Assembly: GCA_022846075.1 (NCBI GenBank)
Contig: AP025582.1
Span: 806,001 to 870,000, forward strand
Length of the DNA: 64,000 bases
Reading direction: 5' to 3'
Origin: Oscillospiraceae bacterium
GTDB lineage: Bacteria > Bacillota > Clostridia > Oscillospirales > Oscillospiraceae
Made by a program: the position numbers and the translations under genes. Below the pieces are notes generated by a model. The model worked only from the letters and a program-made list of their open reading frames with translations. It made no database searches and was not told where the DNA came from. This document shows, piece after piece, positions 57,373 through 64,000 of this stretch (within the stretch, counting starts at the first letter, position 1; each line of letters begins with the position of its first letter).

Positions 57373-58584
57373 ATGAAAAAGAGAACGCTTGCAATGCTTC
57401 TGGCCTGCACCATGATGCTCTCCATTGCTCTGACCGGCTGCGGCGGGAAGGACAATGGCGGTGGCGGCGGAGGAAATGGCGGGGCCAACACCGCGGTCAC
57501 CGAGGACGGCCGGGACGCCGACGGCAACATCGTGGACCTGACCGCTTACGCCATCTCCCTGGGCGCCCAGTGGTTCACCGAAGAGGACAACGAGATTTGG
57601 GAGCATATCCAGGACAAGTCCGACAATCCCGACAAGATCGTTTGGCGCCACGGCACTACCAACCGCTCCTATGACGAGTCCCCCTCTCTGCGGGGCGAGA
57701 AGCGGATGTTCATCGAGATCAAAAAGGCCCTGGGCGACCGGGTGGAGTTCCAGTTCTATTTCAACTCCACCCTGGGCGGCACCGCCGACCAGATTTTGGG
57801 CGGCCTGCAGGCCAAGAACTTTGAGGGATACAGCTATAATGTGGGCGCCTTCTATGAGTACACCCGCGCCTTCACTCCTCTGGACGTAGGGTTCCTCATC
57901 CCCGACACGGAAGCGGGCATCGCCGTGTGCGCGCCCGGCAGCGAGGCCCGTGATCTGATGATCAACAAGTGTATTGACGACACCGGCCTGCGGGTTTTGG
58001 TGATGGGCGCCATCGGCATGCGCCACATCACCAACGACAAGCGCCCCATCACGACCCTGGACGATATGAAGGGCCTGAAGATCCGGGTGCAGAACAACAA
58101 CCTGCATATGTCCATGTTCGAGGCCCTGGGCTGCTCTCCCACCCCCATCGCCTTCTCGGAGCTGTTCACCGCCCTCCAGCAGAAGACCGTGGACGGCCAG
58201 GAAAACCCCATCTCCAACATCTTTGAGCAGAACTACGTGGAAGTCCAGAAGTACATGACCCTGTCCAACCACCTCTACACCGCCGGCGCCAACGTGATCA
58301 ACGAAGAGTGGTTCAACGCCCTGCCGGCGGATGTGCAGGAGATCATCATGGATGCTGCCGCCAAGGGCCAGGAGCAGAGCGGCAAGGATCTGATCAACTG
58401 TGAAGAGCAGATGTTGGACTATATGAAGAGCGCCGGCATGGAAGTCACCGAGCTGACCCCGGAGGCTCAGGAAGAGTTCAAAAACCGCGCCATGTCCATG
58501 TGGGACGAAGCCGGCGGCGTGATGGGCCAGGAGTACTGGGATTCCGTCCGCACCGCCATCGAGGACGTCGTCAGCGGCATGTAA
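57373..58584 (+). CDS. DctP-type TRAP transporter solute-binding lipoprotein, copy 2
   Basis: A 403-residue near-duplicate of the preceding gene: the signal peptide MKKRTLAMLLACTMMLS is identical and the RVQNNNLHM arginine loop is conserved. AGAAAGAGGTGC precedes the ATG. Differences cluster in the linker and in scattered surface positions, so the ligands may be related but not the same. Its gene is separated from DctQ by a hairpin. Confidence 0.93.
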   Translation: MKKRTLAMLLACTMMLSIALTGCGGKDNGGGGGGNGGANTAVTEDGRDADGNIVDLTAYAISLGAQWFTEEDNEIWEHIQDKSDNPDKIVWRHGTTNRSYDESPSLRGEKRMFIEIKKALGDRVEFQFYFNSTLGGTADQILGGLQAKNFEGYSYNVGAFYEYTRAFTPLDVGFLIPDTEAGIAVCAPGSEARDLMINKCIDDTGLRVLVMGAIGMRHITNDKRPITTLDDMKGLKIRVQNNNLHMSMFEALGCSPTPIAFSELFTALQQKTVDGQENPISNIFEQNYVEVQKYMTLSNHLYTAGANVINEEWFNALPADVQEIIMDAAAKGQEQSGKDLINCEEQMLDYMKSAGMEVTELTPEAQEEFKNRAMSMWDEAGGVMGQEYWDSVRTAIEDVVSGM

Positions 58585-58605
58585 TTTCCCCGAGAGAGCA
58601 TTGAA

Positions 58606-58654
58606 ACGGCTGGGCCGGGTCCGGCGTGTCTGACCTGCTGGACCCGGCTGCCGT
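58606..58654 (+). terminator. Stem-loop between DctP and DctQ genes
   Basis: GCCGGGTCC (58614-58622) pairs with GGACCCGGC (58640-58648), extended by ACGGC and GCCGT. No U-run; probably an mRNA-stabilising or attenuating hairpin. Confidence 0.55.
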
Positions 58655-58669
58655 TGGAGGAGGTAGCGT

Positions 58670-59224
58670 ATGAAGAAAGTGCTGAACAATTTCGAAGTGT
58701 ACATCGGCACGGTGTGTTCCCTGGCCATGGTGTGCATCCTGTTTGCCAACGTCATCGGGCGCTATGTGCTGAGCAATTCCATCAAGTGGGCGGAAGAGGT
58801 CTGCCTGATGCTGTTCATCCTGTCCATCTACTTCGGCGCCGCGGGCGCCGTCCGTACCCGGCAGCACCTTCGGCTGGATATCCTGATCTCCCGTTTTAAG
58901 CCGAAGGGCCGCATGATCCTGGAGATCATCGACAACTGCATTTTTATGGCCTTTAACGCCATTATGCTTTTCGGCATCATGCCCCTGGTCATGCAGCTTT
59001 ATAACAACGGCACCGCCGCGGCGGTCACCGGCATCCCCAAATTCGCCATCTACATCTGGCTGCCCATCTTATTCATTGTCATGGTCATCCGCCTGATCCA
59101 GGACTCCATCCAGCGGGTGAAGGATTACCAGGACGACCCCACCGGCGAAAAGAAGGCGGCGGCCGAGCTGGCCGCCATGCAGGCCATGCTGGTGGAAGAG
59201 ACCGACGGAAAGGACGGTGAGTAA
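58670..59224 (+). CDS. dctQ: TRAP transporter small permease DctQ
   Basis: A 184-residue four-helix membrane protein with the conserved NVIGRYVLSNSIKWAEEV (about residues 25-42) of DctQ. The C-terminal 40 residues are charged and cytoplasmic. It forms the transporter with the DctM gene 2 bp downstream. GGAGGAGGT precedes the ATG. Confidence 0.93.
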   Translation: MKKVLNNFEVYIGTVCSLAMVCILFANVIGRYVLSNSIKWAEEVCLMLFILSIYFGAAGAVRTRQHLRLDILISRFKPKGRMILEIIDNCIFMAFNAIMLFGIMPLVMQLYNNGTAAAVTGIPKFAIYIWLPILFIVMVIRLIQDSIQRVKDYQDDPTGEKKAAAELAAMQAMLVEETDGKDGE

Positions 59225-59226
59225 GT

Positions 59227-60507
59227 ATGTCAATCGCGGTATTGGCCCTGGTTGCCGTTGTGCTGCTCGCCATCGGCGTTCCCGTGGGCATCGCCCTGGG
59301 CTTCGGCATGATCGCCACCGTCATCGGCGGCTTCAACGTGACGAGCCTGTCCTTCATCGCCCAGCAGATGTACTCGGGCTTTGAGTCCCTCCCCCTGGTG
59401 GCCATCCCCTGCTTCATGCTGGCCGGCTCCCTGATGGAGACGGGCGGGTTGTCCAAGCGGCTGGTCAACGTGGCCAATAAGCTCATCGGCCACACCACCG
59501 GCGGCCTGGGCACCGCCACCGTGGTGGCCTGTATGTTCTTCGGCGCCATCTCCGGCTCCGGCCCGGCCACCACCGCCGCCATGGGCGGTATCCTGATCCC
59601 CTACATGGTAAAGGCCAAGTATGACCGTACCTACGCCACCGGCCTGTCCGCCGTGGCCGGCGGCCTGGGCATCATCGTGCCCCCCAGCATCCCGCTGGTG
59701 GTCTACGGCGTCGCCACCAACACCTCCATCGGCGACCTGTTCCTGGCCGGCCTGGGCCCCGCCCTGGTGGTGGGTGCCCTGCTCATCATTGTCAACCTCA
59801 TCATCTCCCACAAGCAGGGCTATCACGGCCAGGGGTCCTTCAACTGGCGTGAGCTGGGCAAGGCCCTGTGGGACGCCAAGTGGGCGCTGTTCCTGCCCGT
59901 CATCATCCTGGGCGGCATCTACGGCGGCGTGTTCACCCCCACCGAGGCGGCCGTGGTCGCCATCTTCTACAGCCTGTTCGTGGGCCTGTTCATCTACAAA
60001 GAGCTGAAGTTCGCGGACATCTGGAAGATATTCTACAAGAACACCACCTTCGTGGGCGGCATCATGCTCACCTTCGCCCCCGCGGCCGCCCTGGGCGGCG
60101 TGCTGGCCCTGATGGGCGTGCCCGGAGCGCTGAGCAGCTTCCTGTTCTCCCTGACGGACAACAAGATCGTGGTCCTGCTCATCGTCAACGTGTTCCTGGT
60201 CTTCGTGGGCATGGTGATGGACACCACCTCCGCAAACATCATCTTCTCGCCCATCCTGCTCCAGGCCTTGAAGCCCTTCGGCGTGGACCCCATCCACTTC
60301 GGCCTCATCATGACCATCAACCTGGCCATCGGCTTCGTCACCCCGCCTGTGGCCGGCAACCTGTTCGTGGCCTCCGGTATGACGGGCATTCCCATGGAGA
60401 AGATCGCCAAGAAGGCTATGCCGCTTATCATAGCAATGTTCGCTGCACTGTTGATCGTCACGTATATCCCACAGGTATCCCTCGGGATATTGACGCTATT
60501 CCGATGA
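59227..60507 (+). CDS. dctM: TRAP transporter large permease DctM
   Basis: A 426-residue protein with about 12 helices. The typical start of alternating hydrophobic segments, IPCFMLAGSLMETGGLSKRL (about 58-77) and the repeated GMVMDTTSANIIFSPILL region (about 325-342) identify DctM. It starts 2 bp after the DctQ stop. A terminator follows. Together with the two DctP proteins it makes a sodium-driven importer. Confidence 0.94.
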   Translation: MSIAVLALVAVVLLAIGVPVGIALGFGMIATVIGGFNVTSLSFIAQQMYSGFESLPLVAIPCFMLAGSLMETGGLSKRLVNVANKLIGHTTGGLGTATVVACMFFGAISGSGPATTAAMGGILIPYMVKAKYDRTYATGLSAVAGGLGIIVPPSIPLVVYGVATNTSIGDLFLAGLGPALVVGALLIIVNLIISHKQGYHGQGSFNWRELGKALWDAKWALFLPVIILGGIYGGVFTPTEAAVVAIFYSLFVGLFIYKELKFADIWKIFYKNTTFVGGIMLTFAPAAALGGVLALMGVPGALSSFLFSLTDNKIVVLLIVNVFLVFVGMVMDTTSANIIFSPILLQALKPFGVDPIHFGLIMTINLAIGFVTPPVAGNLFVASGMTGIPMEKIAKKAMPLIIAMFAALLIVTYIPQVSLGILTLFR

Positions 60508-60538
60508 ATGTTTCCTTCCCCTGAGCAGTAGTTTTACA

Positions 60539-60580
60539 GAGGGCGGGCCGAGCGTGTCGGCCCGCCCTCCGCTTGTTTTT
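60539..60580 (+). terminator. Terminator after dctM
   Basis: GAGGGCGGGCCGA pairs perfectly with TCGGCCCGCCCTC around GCGTG; GTTTTT lies nine bases after. It probably ends the TRAP operon. Confidence 0.8.
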
Positions 60581-60593
60581 GGGAGGTGAAAGG

Positions 60594-61535
60594 TTGGAAA
60601 CGGAACTGGCAATTTTACAAGAGCAGATGGTCAGCTTTTTCACGCTGCTGGTCATCGGCTACGCCTTTGCGCGGACCAAGCTGGTGAAGGACGAGGTGAT
60701 CGACGCTGTCCCGTCCCTCATCATGCGGCTGGTGCTGCCCGCCATGCTGCTGGCCAAGCTGCCCGTGGCGGGGACCCCCGAGCAGCTCCTGCACATGGGC
60801 TGGGTCCTGCTGGCCATCGTGCTCATGTTCGGCGTCCACATGCTTTTTGCGTTTCTGTCGGGAAAGGCCATGGGGCTGAAACAGCCCACGCTCAATGTCC
60901 ACCTGGCGGTGTGCGGCCTGCCCAACAGCGCCTTCGTGGGCTACCCGCTGCTCTTTATTCTCTTCCCGGACGACACCGCCCTCTTCATGGCCACCTATAT
61001 GATTATGGACACGGTGATGCTCTTCGGCGTGGCCCCCATCCTGCTCAACCCGGCGGGGCGGGGAGAGAAGCGGGACTGGAAGGTGCTGGCCTCCCCCACC
61101 AACGTCTGTATGGTGATCGCCATGGCCATGCTCCTGCTGGGGCTCAAGTTCCCGGCCCCCATTCAGGCCACCCTGGCGGGGATCGGGGATATGAGCAAGC
61201 CCCTGGGGCTCTTCTACATCGGGGCGGACATCGCCCGGCGGGGGGCGGCGAAGCTCCTGAAGCGCTGGCAGCTCTATGGGATGCTGCCGGTAAAGCTGGT
61301 GTTGGCCCCCATCTGTGTCTTTTGGCTCATCCACTGGCTGCTGCCCATCGACGACATGCACATCATGATGGTGGGCATCATGGCCATGCTGCCGTCCATG
61401 ATCACGGTGTGTATCCAGGCCAAGGAATACGGCACGGACGCGGAGTACGCCTCCGGCGGGCTGCTGGTCACCACCGTGGCCAGCATGTTCACCATGCCGC
61501 TGGTGATGGGCTGGATCGTGAACTGGCTGGGATAA
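60594..61535 (+). CDS. AEC-family membrane carrier
   Basis: A 313-residue protein with about ten helices. The auxin-efflux-carrier-family pattern is seen in VIGYAFARTKLVKDEVIDAV and LVLPAMLLAKLPV at the N-terminus and the TVASMFTMPLVM loop at the end. It starts at TTG 60594 after GGGAGGTGAAAGG. Known members carry malate or related acids or act as permeases for malonate. It probably exports or imports an acid of this cluster. Confidence 0.88.
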   Translation: METELAILQEQMVSFFTLLVIGYAFARTKLVKDEVIDAVPSLIMRLVLPAMLLAKLPVAGTPEQLLHMGWVLLAIVLMFGVHMLFAFLSGKAMGLKQPTLNVHLAVCGLPNSAFVGYPLLFILFPDDTALFMATYMIMDTVMLFGVAPILLNPAGRGEKRDWKVLASPTNVCMVIAMAMLLLGLKFPAPIQATLAGIGDMSKPLGLFYIGADIARRGAAKLLKRWQLYGMLPVKLVLAPICVFWLIHWLLPIDDMHIMMVGIMAMLPSMITVCIQAKEYGTDAEYASGGLLVTTVASMFTMPLVMGWIVNWLG

Positions 61536-61545
61536 TCCCCGGCAG

Positions 61546-61591
61546 AAAAAGACAGAGCGCCCGGGACCGAAGTCCCGGGCACTCTGTCTTT
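61546..61591. terminator. Bidirectional terminator between convergent genes
   Basis: AGACAGAG and CTCTGTCT enclose CCCGGGAC-CGAA-GTCCCGGG; an A-run precedes and TTT follows. Confidence 0.88.
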
Positions 61592-61613
61592 GAAGAGAGA
61601 TGGGGGGGTGATT

Positions 61614-62804
61614 TTATTTGACCGTGACCACCTTGGAGCTGCGGATGGTCTCCTCGGTGACCTCATTGCCGATGCCGGGCAGGTCGGGGATCTCGAAATA
61701 GCCGTCCTTGGGCTGATAGTCGTGGGTGCACATGTCGATGTTCTCCTGCAGGAGGGCGTTGTGGTGCTGCTCGTGGATGAGGAAATTGGGGATGACCGCC
61801 TCCAGCTGGAGGGCGGCGGCGGTGGAGATTGGGCCGCCGCAGACGTGGATCTGGACGCCAACGTCATAGACATGGGCCATGTCGCAGATCTTCTTGCCCT
61901 CGCTCAGGCCGCCGCAGTTGCACAGGTCGGGCTGGATGACCGACAGGGAGCGGTTCTCGAAGAAGGGCCGGTAGCCCCAACGGCTGTAAATGCGCTCGCC
62001 TGCGGCCAGGGGGATGGAAATATTCTGGGCGATGACGGCGAAGAGGTCCGGGTTCAAGGGCTGGGTGGGCTCCTCGTAATAGAAGCAGTTGAGGGGCTCC
62101 AGCCGCTTGCCCAGCTGGATGGCGGAGTTGGTGTCGGTGAGGGCGTGGAGCTCGATGATGATGCCCAGGTCGGGCCCGCCGGCCTCCCGGATGGCGGCCA
62201 CCCGCTGGTAGGCCACGTCCAGCATCTCGTCGGTGAGGAGGCCACGGGTATTCCAGCCCTTTTCCATCCACACGGCGTTTTTGTTGAAGCCCACGGGGTC
62301 CACCTTCACGCAGTCGTAGCCGTCGGCCATGGCGTCCCGGGCGGCCTGGGCGTAGTCGGCGGGGTCGGCCAGGGAGACGGCCTCGGGGCCCCAGCCGGTC
62401 TGGATCTGGCTGGCGTAGGCCCGCAGCCTGGTGTTCATTTTGCCGCCCAGCAGCTCGTGGACGGGGGCGTTCAGCTTCTTGCCCTTGATGTCCCAGCAGG
62501 CGATGTCGATGGCGCTGATGGCGGACATGACGATGGTGCCGCCGCCCATGCCCCAGAAGGTGTCCCGGTGGAGCCGGTTCCAGATCTCCTCGGTGTGGGT
62601 GGGGTCCATGCCGATGATGTACTTGGCGAAGTCTGCGATCATGCCGGCGGCGGCGTCGGGGCCGGAGCTGTAAGCCACGCCGGCCTCGCCGTAGCCGCAG
62701 ATGCCCGCGTCGGTGTTGATGCGGACAAAGACGGGGGACCAGGCGACCACGATGCCTTCGGCGGGGGGATTGGTGCGGATCACGTCAACGCTGGTGATTT
62801 TCAT
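61614..62804 (-). CDS. Mandelate racemase/muconate lactonizing family enzyme, copy 3
   Basis: A 396-residue enolase-superfamily protein starting MKITSVDVIR. Motifs: CVKVDPVGFNK, IIELHALTDTN, YYEEPTQP, AGERIYSRW, VIQPDLCNCGG, VQIHVCGGP, so the catalytic set is complete. ATG 62804 follows AAAAGGAGG; the longer in-frame start has no site. It is leftward and 58 bp after another family member, which lies upstream of it in the same direction. A sugar-acid dehydratase is the likely role. Confidence 0.87.
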   Translation of the reverse strand: MKITSVDVIRTNPPAEGIVVAWSPVFVRINTDAGICGYGEAGVAYSSGPDAAAGMIADFAKYIIGMDPTHTEEIWNRLHRDTFWGMGGGTIVMSAISAIDIACWDIKGKKLNAPVHELLGGKMNTRLRAYASQIQTGWGPEAVSLADPADYAQAARDAMADGYDCVKVDPVGFNKNAVWMEKGWNTRGLLTDEMLDVAYQRVAAIREAGGPDLGIIIELHALTDTNSAIQLGKRLEPLNCFYYEEPTQPLNPDLFAVIAQNISIPLAAGERIYSRWGYRPFFENRSLSVIQPDLCNCGGLSEGKKICDMAHVYDVGVQIHVCGGPISTAAALQLEAVIPNFLIHEQHHNALLQENIDMCTHDYQPKDGYFEIPDLPGIGNEVTEETIRSSKVVTVK

Positions 62805-62862
62805 AGTGTTCCTCCTTTTCACTGGGCGGGTATATGGACCTGGGCAAGGCCGGGGAAATGGA

Positions 62863-64000
62863 TCACTCGATGACCTGATAGAGGAGGGCCCTGTCGATGG
62901 CCTCCTGAAGGAACTCATTGCCGATGCCGGGGAGGTCGGGGACGGTGAAGAAGCCGCCCTCAGGCTGGAGGTTATATTTGGTCAGCCCCAGGCAGGTATC
63001 CATGCGGTTGCAGGTGTGGTGCTCATGGATGATGAAGTTGGGGATGGTGCACTCCACATGGAGGGCCGCGTTGGTGGCCAGGGGGCTGCCCGCCACGTGG
63101 ACCTGGACGCCCGCGTCGAAGGCGTGGGCCATGTCGCAGATTTTCTTCACCTCGCTGATGCCGCCGCAGTTGCCAATGTCCGGCTGGGCCAGCTGGAGGA
63201 GGTTCTTTTTGAAATAGTCGGCGTACTGCCAGCGGGAGTAGAGCCGCTCGCCGTTGGCGATGGGGATGCTGGTGTATTTGGCGATGTACTCCATGGTCTG
63301 GGTGGATGGGGTGTTGGGCTCCTCAAAGGCCAGGACATGGTACTTCTCCGCCAGATTGGCCAGTTGGACGGCGCCCAGGGCGTCGGGGTAGGAGTGGTTC
63401 TCCATGATGATGTCCACCTCGTCCCCGGCGGCCTCCCGGGCGGCTTTCATGCGCCCTTCCACCATCTTGAGCTGTCTGGGGGTGAGGAAGCCGGTGGTGT
63501 CCAGGAAGTCCAGGGGCTTGCCCTCCTCGTCCCGGTCGAAGAAGTCGATCTTCACGGCGTCAAAGCCCTCGGCCACAGCCAGCCGCACATTGTTGGCGTA
63601 GTCCTCGTCGGTGACCGCCCACACATGGTTGCTGACCCCCACCTGGCCCCAGCCGAACTGGAGCTGGCTGGCATAGGTGCGCAGCTTGTCGCGGACCTTG
63701 CCGCCCAAAAGCTGATAGCAGGGCACACCGAAGTGCTTGCCCTTGATGTCCCAGAGGGCCACGTCGATGGCGGCGATGCCTGAGAAGACCACCGGGCCGC
63801 CGTTCTGGCCCCAGAATGTCTTTTTGTACATGGTCTCCCAAATAAGCTCGGTCTGGAGGGGGTCCATGCCGATGATGAGCCCGGCCAGGTCGCAGACCAT
63901 GCCGAAGGCGGCGGTGCCGCCCACGCCGTAGGCCATCCCGGCCTCGCCGTCCCCCCGAAGGCCGCTGTCGGTGTAGATGCGGCAGCCGATGGGGCTGTTT
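62863..64000 (-). CDS. Mandelate racemase/muconate lactonizing family enzyme, copy 4 (partial at window end)
   Basis: At least 378 residues; the start lies beyond the window, since the frame is open through base 64000 with NSPIGCRIYTD aligning to residue about 28 of the paralogues. Motifs: AVKIDFFDRDE, IIMENHSYPD, FEEPNTPS, NGERLYSRW, AQPDIGNCGG, VQVHVAGSP. The E-N-H motif and the EEPNTP loop differ from the other three, so the substrate probably differs. Part of a leftward operon with copy 3. Confidence 0.88.
   Translation of the reverse strand, partial: NSPIGCRIYTDSGLRGDGEAGMAYGVGGTAAFGMVCDLAGLIIGMDPLQTELIWETMYKKTFWGQNGGPVVFSGIAAIDVALWDIKGKHFGVPCYQLLGGKVRDKLRTYASQLQFGWGQVGVSNHVWAVTDEDYANNVRLAVAEGFDAVKIDFFDRDEEGKPLDFLDTTGFLTPRQLKMVEGRMKAAREAAGDEVDIIMENHSYPDALGAVQLANLAEKYHVLAFEEPNTPSTQTMEYIAKYTSIPIANGERLYSRWQYADYFKKNLLQLAQPDIGNCGGISEVKKICDMAHAFDAGVQVHVAGSPLATNAALHVECTIPNFIIHEHHTCNRMDTCLGLTKYNLQPEGGFFTVPDLPGIGNEFLQEAIDRALLYQVIE

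Noticed and set aside
62863-63936. A complete 357-residue gene starting at the ATG at 63936
   Set aside because: The frame stays open to the window edge and the upstream codons align with the N-terminal domain of the paralogues, so the gene is cut by the window, not short.

Overview
The window is about 64 kb of GC-rich, densely coded DNA that looks chromosomal and comes from an anaerobic, spore-forming Firmicute. An Oscillospiraceae-type gut bacterium related to Flavonifractor, Oscillibacter or Lawsonibacter is the best guess. The evidence is sporulation genes (a spoVT homologue, a SpoIIQ-like LytM protein, a collagen-like protein of spore-surface type), sporulation-sigma-type promoters, an SLH-domain protein, [4Fe-4S] enzymes and many uptake systems for organic and amino acids. 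I saw no rRNA, tRNA, CRISPR array, transposase or phage gene.

Region 1 (1-15128) is one long rightward gene run behind a promoter with two perfect TTGTATACAA palindromes. It encodes a PreA-like FMN/Fe-S oxidoreductase, a fumarate-reductase-type flavoprotein, three RraA-family lyases, two fused TRAP permeases with two TAXI binding proteins, a UbiD-type prenyl-FMN decarboxylase, both subunits of an aconitase-X dehydratase, and a DMT transporter. Together they read as uptake, dehydration, decarboxylation, lyase cleavage and redox processing of an unidentified hydroxy-polycarboxylate. This is the best candidate in the window for an undescribed pathway.

Region 2 (15129-37500) is housekeeping, envelope and sporulation: recQ, a YczE-like membrane protein, a secreted nuclease lipoprotein, an Rrf2-regulated CcdA-thioredoxin fusion, the collagen-like protein, a BlaI/BlaR1-type pair with a giant sensor, a ferredoxin divergent from a Crp/Fnr regulator, a PHP phosphoesterase, spoVT, two small membrane-protein genes sharing a symmetric sigma-G-like promoter, a MacA-MacB-type efflux operon ending in an SLH protein, AbrB and XRE regulators, and the SpoIIQ-like protein behind a sigma-F-like promoter.

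Region 3 (37500-50745) is amino-acid and peptide metabolism: a complete Liv-type ABC importer (leftward), a GntR regulator, an L-2-amino-thiazoline-4-carboxylate hydrolase-like protein, an M24 peptidase, a YfcC-type carrier, an M20 amidohydrolase, an L-cysteine desulfidase-type enzyme and a 4-hydroxybutyrate-dehydrogenase-like alcohol dehydrogenase. A CGTAT-centred motif recurs in three promoters around the GntR gene.

Region 4 (50745-64000) holds a small XRE/membrane-protein pair and then a sugar-acid-type cluster: two GntR regulators, four enolase-superfamily (mandelate racemase group) proteins, two near-duplicate DctP binding proteins, DctQ and DctM, and an AEC carrier. The last enolase-superfamily gene runs off the window.
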